DNA from: an uncultured Sutterella sp.
Lineage (GTDB): Bacteria > Pseudomonadota > Gammaproteobacteria > Burkholderiales > Burkholderiaceae_F
Reading direction: 5' to 3'
Assembly: GCA_900315045.1 (NCBI GenBank)
Contig: OMXR01000005.1
Coordinates: forward strand, 1 to 41,235
Length of the DNA: 41,235 bases
Shown here one piece after another: positions 29,110-37,487 of this stretch. Each line of letters starts with the position of its first letter. The stretch's first letter is position 1. The notes beneath the pieces were generated by a model that was given only the letters and a program-made list of their open reading frames with translations, was not told the origin of the DNA and ran no database searches. Both the position numbers and the translations under genes were made by a program.

Positions 29110-32100
29110 ATGCTTAGCCGTTTCTTTGTCGACCGCCCGATTTTTGCCTGGGTTGTCGCCATCGTGATCATGCTCGCGGGTGCGCTCGCCATCCGGACGC
29201 TGCCCGTGTCGCAGTATCCGAACATTGCGCCGCCGCAGATCACGGTGACCGCCACGTACCCCGGCGCCAACGCAGACACGATGTCCCGCACCGTCACCCA
29301 GGTGATCGAGCAGGAAATGACGGGTCTGGACGGGTTCATGTACATGAGCTCGACCTCGGACTCCACGGGCCGGATGACCATTACGCTTACCTTCGTGGCC
29401 GGCACGGATCCCGACATTGCGCAGGTCCAGGTGCAGAACAAGCTCGCAATCGCCGAGACGCGTCTGCCACAGACCGTGCGCCAGCTCGGCGTGACGGTTG
29501 AAAAGTCGATGGCCTCCTTCCTGATGGTTGTCGGCTTTGTCGACGGGACGCACAAGCTCAGTTCCGGAGACCTCGGCGACTATCTCGTGAACAACGTGAA
29601 GGAGCCCGTGGCGCGCGTGAAGGGCGTGGGCCAGGTGACCGTGTTCGGCTCGTCCTACGCCATGCGCGTGTGGATGGATCCGGGCAAGCTCTTCAAGTAC
29701 GGCCTGCAGCCCTCGGACGTGACCGCTGCGATCCAGGCCCAGAACGTGCAGGTGGCTGCCGGTGAAATTGCCGGCCAGCCGACCAACGGCAAGCGCATGA
29801 TTGCTGCCACGGTGCGCGCTGCGGACCTTTTGAACACGCCCGAGCAGTTTGACAACATCGCGCTCAAGTCGCTTTCCGACGGCTCGGTCGTGCGCATCAG
29901 GGACATCGGCTATTCCGAGATCGGCCAGCAGAACTACACGTTCGAAGGCAGGTTTAAGAATCAGCCGACTTCGGCAATGGCAATCAGCCTGGCGGCCGGA
30001 GCCAATGCGCTTGAAACGAGCAAGCTCGTGCGCGAGAAGATTGCCGAGCTCAGCCCGTACTTCCCCGAAGGGGTTGAAGTCGTGTACCCGGCCGACACCA
30101 CGATCTTCGTGCGCGAGGCCATGAAGGAAGTCGTCAAGACCCTTTTTGAAGCCATCGTCCTCGTGGTGGTGGTGATGTATCTGTTCCTGCAGAACTCCCG
30201 CGCCACGATCATTCCGACGATCGCAGTGCCCGTGGTGCTGCTCGGCACGCTCGGCGTGCTGGGCATCATGGGGTACTCGATCAACATGCTCACGATGTTC
30301 GCCCTGGTGCTGGCCATCGGCCTTCTGGTCGATGACGCCATCATCGTGGTGGAGAACGTCGAGCGCGTGATGAGCGAGGACCACACGAGCGCGAGGGAAG
30401 CGACGCTCAAGTCCATGGGCCAGATTTCGAGCGCCCTGATCGGCGTTGCCGTGGTGCTCTCGGCCGTGTTCATTCCGATGGCGTTCTTCGGCGGCTCCAC
30501 CGGCGTGATCTACCGCCAGTTCTCGGTGACGATCGTGAGTTCGATGACGCTCTCGGTGATCGTGGCCCTGACGCTCACGCCCGCCTTGTGCGCCACGATG
30601 CTCAAGCCCGTGACCGGCGAGCACAAGCCCAAGTTCGCGTTCTTCCGCTGGTTCAACTCTTCGTTCAATTTCCTCTCCGAGAGCGTGCGCTGCACGGTGC
30701 AGAAGCTGGTGCGCCGCATCATGCTGCTCATGCTGATCTACGGCATTCTGGTGGCGGGCGTGGTCTGGGGCTTCATGAAGCTGCCGAGCGCGTTCATGCC
30801 GGGTGAAGACCAGGGCGCTCTGCTGATGTTCTTCCAGACGCCGGCGGGTGCCACGGCAGAGCGTACCGATGCGGTTTCCAAGCGCTTCCAGCAGTTTGTG
30901 ATGGACACCGAAAAGGACAATGTCGAGACGATCTTCGTCGTGCGCGGCTACAGCTTTGCCGGTACCGGCCAGAACAACGCCATGGGCTTCATGAAGCTCA
31001 AGGACTGGAGTGAGCGAAAGGGCAAGGGACAGGGCTATCAGGACATCATCCAGCGCACGATGGGCGCATTCTTCTCGCCGATGTTCAAGGACGCCGTCGG
31101 GTACGTGTTCGCGCTGCCCCCGGTTCCCGAGCTTGGTGTTGCGGACGGCTTTGACTTCTTCATCCAGGACCGCTCCGGAGTGGGACACGATGGATTGCAG
31201 AAGTTCGTGGGCGAGTTCCTTGCCAAGGCAAACGCCGATCCGCGGCTCACTGCCGTGCGCCACAACGGCATGCAGGATACGCCCATGCTGCAGCTCACGG
31301 TCGACTACCCGAAGGCAAGATCCATGGGGGTCACCGATGCGGCGATCAATTCGACGCTCACAACGGCCTTCGGCTCGTCCTACGTCAATGACTTCATGGA
31401 TCGCGGACGCCTGAAGCAGGTCTACGTGCAGGGCATCGAATCGAGCCGCGGCGAGATCGAGGACTTCAACAAGTGGCACGTCAGGAATACCGAGGGCAAG
31501 ATGGTTCCCATGAGCTCCTTTGCGACCACGAAGTGGATCTACGGTTCTCCGCGACTTGCTCGCTTCAACGGCATTCTGGCCATGAACATTCAGGGTACTC
31601 CCGCACGCGGAGTCTCCTCGGGCCAGGCCATGGAGGCGATCGAGGAGATCATGGCCGGGATGCAGCCGGGCTTTTCGATCGAGTGGAACGGCGTCTCCTA
31701 TCAGGAGCGCGTGGCCTCGGGCAACGCGGCGCCTCTTTACGCGGTCTCCGTGCTCGTGGTGTTCCTTGCCCTTGCGGCTCTGTATGAATCCTGGACGATT
31801 CCGATCGCCGTGATTCTGATGATTCCGCTCGGCGTGCTGGGCGCCATGGGCCTCACTTGGATCTGCGGCAAGGAAAACGACGTGTACTTCCAGGTCGGTC
31901 TGCTCACAACGGTGGGCCTTGTGGCAAAGAACGCCATTCTGATCGTGGAATTTGCCCGCGATCTTGAGGAAAAGAGCGGACTGGAGGTGGTGCGGGCCGT
32001 GGTTGAGGCTGTGCGCCTCAGACTGCGTCCGATCGTGATGACGTCTTTGGCCTTCGGCCTTGGCGTGCTGCCGCTTGCGATGGCCTCTGGTGCCGGCGCC

Positions 32101-32283
32101 GGCGCGCAGTCTGCGATCGGCGTGGCCGTGCTGGGCGGCATGCTTTCGGGCACGTTCCTGTGCATCTTCTTCGTGCCGGTGTTCTTCGTGCTGATCAGCC
32201 GCGTGTTTTCGGGCAAGAAGATCCGCCATCATGAGGAAGGCGACGAAGTGAACTTTGACCAACTGGAGAACAAAAATGCGTAA
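29110..32283 (+). CDS. RND multidrug efflux pump, inner-membrane transporter (AcrB/MexB-like, HAE1 family)
   Basis: A 1057-aa proton-driven drug exporter. It starts MLSRFFVDRPIFAWVVAIVIMLAGALAI as in HAE1 pumps. The proton-relay aspartates are D408 and D409 in ALVLAIGLLVDDAIIVVENVERVM (equivalent to D407/D408 of AcrB). Two large periplasmic loops and twelve transmembrane helices are evident, with VGLVAKNAILIVEFARDL in the second half. The last 8 bp overlap the channel gene. The substrate range cannot be told from sequence. Confidence 0.97.
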   Translation: MLSRFFVDRPIFAWVVAIVIMLAGALAIRTLPVSQYPNIAPPQITVTATYPGANADTMSRTVTQVIEQEMTGLDGFMYMSSTSDSTGRMTITLTFVAGTDPDIAQVQVQNKLAIAETRLPQTVRQLGVTVEKSMASFLMVVGFVDGTHKLSSGDLGDYLVNNVKEPVARVKGVGQVTVFGSSYAMRVWMDPGKLFKYGLQPSDVTAAIQAQNVQVAAGEIAGQPTNGKRMIAATVRAADLLNTPEQFDNIALKSLSDGSVVRIRDIGYSEIGQQNYTFEGRFKNQPTSAMAISLAAGANALETSKLVREKIAELSPYFPEGVEVVYPADTTIFVREAMKEVVKTLFEAIVLVVVVMYLFLQNSRATIIPTIAVPVVLLGTLGVLGIMGYSINMLTMFALVLAIGLLVDDAIIVVENVERVMSEDHTSAREATLKSMGQISSALIGVAVVLSAVFIPMAFFGGSTGVIYRQFSVTIVSSMTLSVIVALTLTPALCATMLKPVTGEHKPKFAFFRWFNSSFNFLSESVRCTVQKLVRRIMLLMLIYGILVAGVVWGFMKLPSAFMPGEDQGALLMFFQTPAGATAERTDAVSKRFQQFVMDTEKDNVETIFVVRGYSFAGTGQNNAMGFMKLKDWSERKGKGQGYQDIIQRTMGAFFSPMFKDAVGYVFALPPVPELGVADGFDFFIQDRSGVGHDGLQKFVGEFLAKANADPRLTAVRHNGMQDTPMLQLTVDYPKARSMGVTDAAINSTLTTAFGSSYVNDFMDRGRLKQVYVQGIESSRGEIEDFNKWHVRNTEGKMVPMSSFATTKWIYGSPRLARFNGILAMNIQGTPARGVSSGQAMEAIEEIMAGMQPGFSIEWNGVSYQERVASGNAAPLYAVSVLVVFLALAALYESWTIPIAVILMIPLGVLGAMGLTWICGKENDVYFQVGLLTTVGLVAKNAILIVEFARDLEEKSGLEVVRAVVEAVRLRLRPIVMTSLAFGLGVLPLAMASGAGAGAQSAIGVAVLGGMLSGTFLCIFFVPVFFVLISRVFSGKKIRHHEEGDEVNFDQLENKNA

Positions 32284-33712
32284 GGCTCTTTGCCTACTGC
32301 CGCTTGCTGCGGCGATGATGCTTGCGGGCTGCGTGAACCTTGCGCCCGACTATGAGCGGCCCGAGGCTCCGATTGCCGCAGCCTGGCCGCAGGATGAAGC
32401 GACGAAAAACGCGCACGTTCTTGCCGAGGGGCTCGCCGAATGGGCCGACTTCTTTACCGACGAGCGCGTGAAGAAGCTGATCGCCATGGGGCTTGAGAAC
32501 AATCGCGACCTGCGTGCGGCCATGCACAACGTCGAGTCCGCCCGCGCCCTGTACCGCGTGAGCCGCGGCCAGCTCCTGCCGAGCGTGGCGGCGGTTGCGA
32601 GCGAATCGGCCCAGCGCACGCCGCGCCGGGTTTCCGCGAGCGGCCGGACCGTTGTCTCGCACGTGTACAGCGCCAATGCGGCGATGGCCTCGTACGAGCT
32701 CGATCTGTTCGGCCGCATCCGCAACCTCAATGAGCAGGCGCTGCAGCAGTACTTCGTGACCGAGGCCGCGCAGCGCACGGCGCAGATGACGGTCGTCACG
32801 GAAATCGCCCAGGCCTGGCTTGCGCTCGGCGCGAGCAAGCAGCAGCTCAAGCTTGCCGAGGAGACGTACCGCAGCCAGCTTGAGTCCAAGAACCTCATCG
32901 AGCGCAGCTACCAGGTCGGCGCGGCAAGCCTCATGGATGTCGAGCAGGTGCTCACGACCGTGGCAAGCGCGAAGGTCGCCCAGACGGGCGCGCTGCGCGC
33001 CGTGAGCCAGAGCCGCAATGCGCTGACGCTGCTCGTGGGGGCTGCGGTGCCGCCCGAGCTTGAGCCCGAGACGCTTCCAGATGGCATCACCGCGCGCCTG
33101 TCAGCGGCTTCCGGCGTGCCGAGCGAAGTGCTCCTCGCCCGGCCGGACATTGCCGCCGCCGAAGCGCGCTTGAAGAGTGCGAATGCCAATATCGGCGCTG
33201 CCCGGGCGAACTTCTTCCCGCGCATCGCGCTCACCGGAAGCCTCGGCTACAGCAGTCCGGAGTTCAAGGATCTGTTTGCCGCGGGGACGCGCGGCTGGAG
33301 CTGGGCGCCTTCGATCAGCCTGCCGATCTTTACGGGCGGACAGAACGTGGCCAATCTTGAAGCGGCCCATGCGAGCCAGAAGGCTGCCGTGGCGAACTAC
33401 GAGGGCGCCATCCAGAAGGCGTTCCGCGAGGTCGCCGACGCTCTGGCCGTCGAGGGCACCGCATCGGACGAGCTCAAGGCGGTTGAGGAACTCGCTGCCG
33501 CGACCAAGAGTTCGTACGACCTGTCCATGGAGCGCTACAAGAGCGGCGCCGACAGCTTCCTTGACGTGCTCGTCAGCCAGCGGGCGGATTTTGCCGCGCA
33601 GCAGTCCCTCATCAATGCGCGCCTGAATCGCGCGGCAAGCGCGGTGACGCTCTACAAGGTGATGGGCGGCGGCTCGCAGCTGCCCCGGCCCGAGGAGGAA
33701 AAGTCCAAATGA
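32276..33712 (+). CDS. RND efflux system outer-membrane channel lipoprotein (OprM/NodT family)
   Basis: A 478-aa TolC-like lipoprotein forming the outer-membrane duct. The lipobox LAGC puts the lipidated cysteine at residue 19, followed by NLAPDYERPEAP, typical of OprM/NodT proteins. Two repeated coiled-coil/beta halves are visible, with LPIFTGGQNVANLEAA and SFLDVLVSQRADFAAQQSLI in the second. TGGAGA lies ahead of ATG 32276, and the start overlaps the pump gene's stop by 8 bp (ATGCGTAA), pointing to coupled translation. Confidence 0.95.
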   Translation: MRKALCLLPLAAAMMLAGCVNLAPDYERPEAPIAAAWPQDEATKNAHVLAEGLAEWADFFTDERVKKLIAMGLENNRDLRAAMHNVESARALYRVSRGQLLPSVAAVASESAQRTPRRVSASGRTVVSHVYSANAAMASYELDLFGRIRNLNEQALQQYFVTEAAQRTAQMTVVTEIAQAWLALGASKQQLKLAEETYRSQLESKNLIERSYQVGAASLMDVEQVLTTVASAKVAQTGALRAVSQSRNALTLLVGAAVPPELEPETLPDGITARLSAASGVPSEVLLARPDIAAAEARLKSANANIGAARANFFPRIALTGSLGYSSPEFKDLFAAGTRGWSWAPSISLPIFTGGQNVANLEAAHASQKAAVANYEGAIQKAFREVADALAVEGTASDELKAVEELAAATKSSYDLSMERYKSGADSFLDVLVSQRADFAAQQSLINARLNRAASAVTLYKVMGGGSQLPRPEEEKSK

Positions 33713-34284
33713 GTTCGCCCGAAAGTCTGACCGACACGCGTCGCGCGGACATCCTGAGGGCGGCTCTGAAGTGCTTTGCCGCCAAAGGGTTCCATGCAAC
33801 GACGATGGCCGACATCGCCAGGGCTTGCGAGATGAGCGCGGGTAACCTCTACAACTATTTCGCCGGAAAGGTGGACATTGTCGAGGAACTCGCGCGACAT
33901 GAGATCGAGCGCATGCAGAAAAACCTGCAGGACTTTCACTTCGGCTCCTGCGCGCAGGAGGATGTGCGCACGCACATCAAGCGCATCGCACTCAGCCGGC
34001 TGGAGTCCCAGGGCGCAAAGGTGTCTCTGGAGATTCTTTCCGAGTGCACCAGAAGCGAGCGCATGGCGCAGATTCTGCATGAGTTCGACAGCCGCTGGCG
34101 CGATGCGCTGGTCGCGGTGATGAGCCAGCACATCGCCGAGCCCGAAGAGAGCCTGCGGCGGCGGATCGAGCTCAACCTCACGCTCATGGATGGCCTGGGC
34201 GCGCGGCTCGTTGCGCATCCGGAGCTTGACCGCGAGGCGCTTGCCGACGATGTCGCAAGCTTCATCATCGGAAACAGCCGCTAG
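33709..34284 (+). CDS. TetR/AcrR family transcriptional regulator
   Basis: A 191-aa regulator with an N-terminal TetR helix-turn-helix (RADILRAALKCFAAKGFHATTMADIARACEMSAGNLYNYFAGKVDIVEEL, about residues 12-60) and a helical ligand-binding C-terminal domain. Its ATG overlaps the channel-gene stop (ATGA), making it the fourth gene of the efflux operon. RND repressors are more often divergently transcribed, so here the regulator rises and falls with the pump: a built-in negative feedback if it represses the operon. The two palindromes at 27784-27832 are likely targets. Confidence 0.93.
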   Translation: MSSPESLTDTRRADILRAALKCFAAKGFHATTMADIARACEMSAGNLYNYFAGKVDIVEELARHEIERMQKNLQDFHFGSCAQEDVRTHIKRIALSRLESQGAKVSLEILSECTRSERMAQILHEFDSRWRDALVAVMSQHIAEPEESLRRRIELNLTLMDGLGARLVAHPELDREALADDVASFIIGNSR

Positions 34285-34310
34285 ACTGCCGGCCCAGCCT
34301 GACAACGGAG

Positions 34311-34347
34311 AAAAAAGCCGCCCGCAAAGCACACGCTCTGCGGGCGG
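34311..34347 (-). terminator. Rho-independent terminator of the DegP-like gene
   Basis: On the minus strand, CCGCCCGCA and TGCGGGCGG (34318-34326 with 34339-34347) form a 9-bp stem followed by a run of six T (34311-34316). It lies 24 bp after the protease stop. On the + strand no T-run follows, so the efflux operon gets at most a hairpin. Confidence 0.8.
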
Positions 34348-34370
34348 ACGTCAATTCGGGACCGGAAAAA

Positions 34371-35819
34371 TCAGTCCTTTTCGCCGATGCGCACCGGGAT
34401 GAAGATGCGGCTGTCGCCGCGCTGCACAAGCACGCGGACGGACTTCTTCGCACCGGAGACGGCGTTTCTTAAGTCGGAGGGGCTTCGGATGGCCCGGCCG
34501 TTCACATTGACGATGATGTCGCCCTCACGGATACCGGCCCTGGCTGCGGCACCCTTGACGTCTTCAACCAGAACGCCTTCTGTGCCGGCCTTTTCAGCCT
34601 CCCGCTCGGAGAGCGCCCGCACGGCAACGCCGAGCTTGGCGGAGGCATCCGGATTGGCTGCCGCTGCGCCCGAAGCGCGCGCACTGGGCGCTTCGCCCAC
34701 CGTGATGGAGATGTCCTCGCTCCTGCCGTCGCGCAGCACGGTGAGCTTCACGGTGCTGCCCGGCTTCATCGCGCTGATCATGACGGGCATGTCGGAGGAC
34801 GACTCGACCGCCTTGCCGTTCACGGCGGTGATCACGTCGCCCTCGCGCAGCTTGCTCTTGGCGGCCGGGCCGTTCTTCTCGATCTGGGCGACGATGGCGC
34901 CCTTCTGATTCTTCAGGCCGAAGGACTCGGCAAGCTCGGGGGTGATGTTCTGGATCAGAACGCCGATGCGGCCGCGCGTCACCTTGCCGCTCTTGACCAG
35001 CTGATCCTTGATCTCAAGCGCCAGATCGATCGGAATCGCAAAGGAAAGCCCCATGAAGCCGCCCGAGGTGGAGAAGATCTGCGAGTTGATGCCGACCACC
35101 TCGCCGTCCATGTTGAAGAGCGGACCGCCCGAATTGCCCGGGTTGACGGCAACGTCGGTCTGGATGAAGGGCACGAACTGATCGTCAGGCAGCTTGCGGC
35201 TCTTTGCCGAGACGATGCCCGCCGTCACCGTGTTGTCCAGGCCGAAGGGACTGCCGATTGCGGCCACCCATTCGCCCACCTTGAGCTTGTCGCTGTTGCC
35301 CATCTTGAGCACAGGCAGATCCTTGGCATCGATCTTTACGACGGCAATGTCGGTCTTGGGGTCGCTGCCGAGCACCTTGCCCTTGAACTCGCGCTTGTCG
35401 GTAAGGCGCACCTTGATCTCGTCGGCGCCTTCAACCACGTGGTGGTTGGTGAGGATCAGGCCGTCGGCGCTCACGATGAATCCGGAACCCATGCCGCGGC
35501 GCTCGGGCGTCTGGCGCGAGCCGCCGCCGAACGGGAACGGAAAGCCGAAGCGGCGGAAGATCTCTGCGCTTTGCTCGTCAAGGGCGCCGAAGGGGCTGTC
35601 CATCTGGATGGTCTTTGCCTTCTTCACGATCGAGATGTTCACGACGCCCTTGCCGTACTTCTCGACCAGATCGACGAAGTTGGGCAGGGATTCGCGCGCC
35701 GAGGAGGTCTTGATGCCGGGAAGCTCAAAGGCGTATCCCGCGCTGGGCAGCGTTGCCGCGCTCGTGGCAATGAGCGCGGACATGATGGCTGCGAAAAGGG
35801 CTTTCTTGTTGTTTTTCAT
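34371..35819 (-). CDS. Periplasmic serine endoprotease, DegP/MucD type (HtrA family)
   Basis: A 482-aa protein with a signal peptide (MKNNKKALFAAIMSALIATSAATLPSAGYA, residues 1-30). The trypsin-like domain has the catalytic triad H127 (TNHHVV), D157 (KTDIAVV) and S230 (NPGNSGGPLF). Two PDZ domains follow (about 285-375 and 395-480). It degrades or chaperones misfolded envelope proteins. The start at 35819 has GGAG ahead and gives a clean signal peptide. The insert rich in Phe, Pro and Gly before the protease core (FGFPFPFGGGSRQ) is common in this family. Confidence 0.95.
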   Translation of the reverse strand: MKNNKKALFAAIMSALIATSAATLPSAGYAFELPGIKTSSARESLPNFVDLVEKYGKGVVNISIVKKAKTIQMDSPFGALDEQSAEIFRRFGFPFPFGGGSRQTPERRGMGSGFIVSADGLILTNHHVVEGADEIKVRLTDKREFKGKVLGSDPKTDIAVVKIDAKDLPVLKMGNSDKLKVGEWVAAIGSPFGLDNTVTAGIVSAKSRKLPDDQFVPFIQTDVAVNPGNSGGPLFNMDGEVVGINSQIFSTSGGFMGLSFAIPIDLALEIKDQLVKSGKVTRGRIGVLIQNITPELAESFGLKNQKGAIVAQIEKNGPAAKSKLREGDVITAVNGKAVESSSDMPVMISAMKPGSTVKLTVLRDGRSEDISITVGEAPSARASGAAAANPDASAKLGVAVRALSEREAEKAGTEGVLVEDVKGAAARAGIREGDIIVNVNGRAIRSPSDLRNAVSGAKKSVRVLVQRGDSRIFIPVRIGEKD

Positions 35820-35965
35820 TGGCTTGCTCCGAAAACGACTCAAGGGGCAGGGGCTGAAGAAAGAGCCCTGCGCCAGTAACGGGGCTAACGATAGAGCAAA
35901 ACAATTCGGAAATGGTTACGGCGCAATTTCCACCTGAAACAGGCGGGTTAAATTTGTAACAGAGA

Positions 35966-36205
35966 TTAGTGCGGGCGCCGGGCCGAGGCGAGCGTGAGAT
36001 CGAGCGAGGCAAGGATTTTTTCGAGGGTGTCAAGGCGCATCGAGCGGGGGTCGTTTTCGGCCTGGCTGACGGTGGCCTGCCGCACGCCGGCGCGAGATGC
36101 GAGCGCGGCCTGCGTGAGCCCCGCGCGGCGCCGCTCGACATAGATCGCAGAGGCGATGCGCTTGGCCCAGAGGGGGACGGATGAGGAAAATTCCCGGACA
36201 GGCAT
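35966..36205 (-). CDS. Small XRE/HipB-like helix-turn-helix protein
   Basis: A 79-aa DNA-binding protein. The helix-turn-helix is RRAGLTQAALASRAGVRQATVSQAENDPRSMRLDTLEKILASLDLTL (about residues 26-72), close to HipB-type antitoxins. There is no hipA or other recognisable toxin gene beside it, so it may be a stand-alone regulator. It lies between the M20 peptidase gene and the DegP-like gene on the same strand. A hairpin upstream (36218-36248) separates it from the M20 gene. Confidence 0.75.
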   Translation of the reverse strand: MPVREFSSSVPLWAKRIASAIYVERRRAGLTQAALASRAGVRQATVSQAENDPRSMRLDTLEKILASLDLTLASARRPH

Positions 36206-36217
36206 GGCGGCTGAAAG

Positions 36218-36248
36218 GGGAGCGGCTCCGCGGGCCGGAGTCGCTCCC
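36218..36248 (-). terminator. Hairpin after the M20 peptidase gene
   Basis: A 13-bp stem with one G-T pair (36218-36230 with 36236-36248) encloses a 5-base loop. On the minus strand it is followed only by CTTT, so it is a weak terminator or attenuator just ahead of the XRE gene. Confidence 0.5.
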
Positions 36249-36259
36249 GCGGCTTGCTG

Positions 36260-37372
36260 CTAGATGAGCGTGAGGAACTTCGTGATCATCGCCGTGCGGT
36301 TCTCGATCGTGTCGACGAGCAGGAACTCCTTGTCCGAGTGGAAGTTGCCGCCCGCAGGTCCCACGCCGTCAAGGACCGGGATTCCGGCTCTGGCAATGTG
36401 GCAGGCATCGGACGCGCCGCCCGCATCCACCCAGGAAGCGGTGAATCCTGCCATCTCGGCGGCCTTCGTGATCAGCCCGGCCAGCTCCTTTGTGGACTCG
36501 GTGAAGGGCATCGCGGGAATGCGCGCCTGGCAGACGAGCTCGGCCGTGATGTCCTCGCCCCAGCTGCGGGCGGCGAGTTCCTTCAGGCCCCGGTCGATTT
36601 CGTCCCCGTCCTCATCCCGCCAGCAGCGGGTGTCGATCGCCACGCGGCAGGTGTCGGGAATGACGTTGCTTGCCGAGCCGCCCGTGATCGTGCCGACGCT
36701 TACGGTCGTGCCCTTGCCGTCGGGATCCTGCAGCTTGACGACCTCAAGGCAGAACCGGCAGGCGGCCATCACGGCCGAGCGGCCGGCCTTGGGATTGTTG
36801 CCGGCGTGGGCCGAGCGCCCGTGGAACGTGACGAAGTACGTGCCAGAGCCTTTGCGCGAGCGCACGAGCGCACCGTTCGGGCGTGCGGCTTCACACACGA
36901 GCGCCCGGGTGCTCTTGCGGGCGATGCCCTCGATCCAGGCGGTCGAGTGCGTGGAGCTCGTCTCCTCGTCCGGGTTGCAGCAGACGGCGATCGAAAGGCG
37001 CTTCAGGTCCTCGGGGCGGGCGGCGCGGATGGCGTAGAAGATGGCAAGAACGCCGCTCTTGCAGTCCGAGCATCCGGGGCCGTGCACTTCGTTGCCCTCG
37101 CGGGACATCGGGCGGGCTGCCGCGGTGCCGTCGGGAAAGACGGTATCCAGATGCGCATTGAACAGAATGTCGTAGTGCTCGGCTCCGGGCCTGTTGGTGG
37201 CGAAAAGCCCTTTGCCGACTTCAGGCCCCAGATCCACGAGCTCGGTGTGGAACCCGATCGAGTCGTAGTGCCGCTTCATGATCTCGGCGGCACGCGTGAC
37301 GCCGGCCGCATTGGCCGTGCCGCAGTCCAGGTTGACCAGCTCGCTTAAATCCTTCAGAAACGATTCCAGCAT
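36260..37372 (-). CDS. M20 family metallopeptidase, glutamate carboxypeptidase-like
   Basis: A 370-aa predicted zinc exopeptidase or deacylase. The metal-binding pattern is HLDTVFP (His-x-Asp), GPGCSDCKSG (second Asp), NPDEETSS (catalytic Glu pair) and a C-terminal His in FHSDKEF. A dimerisation (lid) domain lies between about residues 170 and 280 (GRSAHAGNNPKAGRSAV). Closest in pattern to carboxypeptidase G2-like enzymes; the substrate is unknown. No signal peptide, so probably cytoplasmic. GAGGAG lies nine bases before ATG 37372 and directly against an earlier ATG at 37381, which decides for 37372. Confidence 0.88.
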   Translation of the reverse strand: MLESFLKDLSELVNLDCGTANAAGVTRAAEIMKRHYDSIGFHTELVDLGPEVGKGLFATNRPGAEHYDILFNAHLDTVFPDGTAAARPMSREGNEVHGPGCSDCKSGVLAIFYAIRAARPEDLKRLSIAVCCNPDEETSSTHSTAWIEGIARKSTRALVCEAARPNGALVRSRKGSGTYFVTFHGRSAHAGNNPKAGRSAVMAACRFCLEVVKLQDPDGKGTTVSVGTITGGSASNVIPDTCRVAIDTRCWRDEDGDEIDRGLKELAARSWGEDITAELVCQARIPAMPFTESTKELAGLITKAAEMAGFTASWVDAGGASDACHIARAGIPVLDGVGPAGGNFHSDKEFLLVDTIENRTAMITKFLTLI

Positions 37373-37487
37373 GATGCGCATCTCCTCAAGGTGAAAACAG
37401 GGAAAGGCCGCCCGCGCAGAGCCGAGGGACGGCTTTTTCTGATCCGCGATTATGCCACCGGGCAGTGGCGGAAAATCCGGGCCGGCC

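Noticed and set aside
27922-32262. A 1446-codon open frame on the minus strand opposite the efflux genes
   Set aside because: It is antisense to the clear adaptor and pump genes, is rich in His, Arg and Gly as GC-biased shadow frames are, and has no recognisable domain.
35966-36205. A toxin-antitoxin module built on the HipB-like protein
   Set aside because: Neither neighbour encodes a toxin; M20 peptidase and DegP-like protease are ordinary enzymes.
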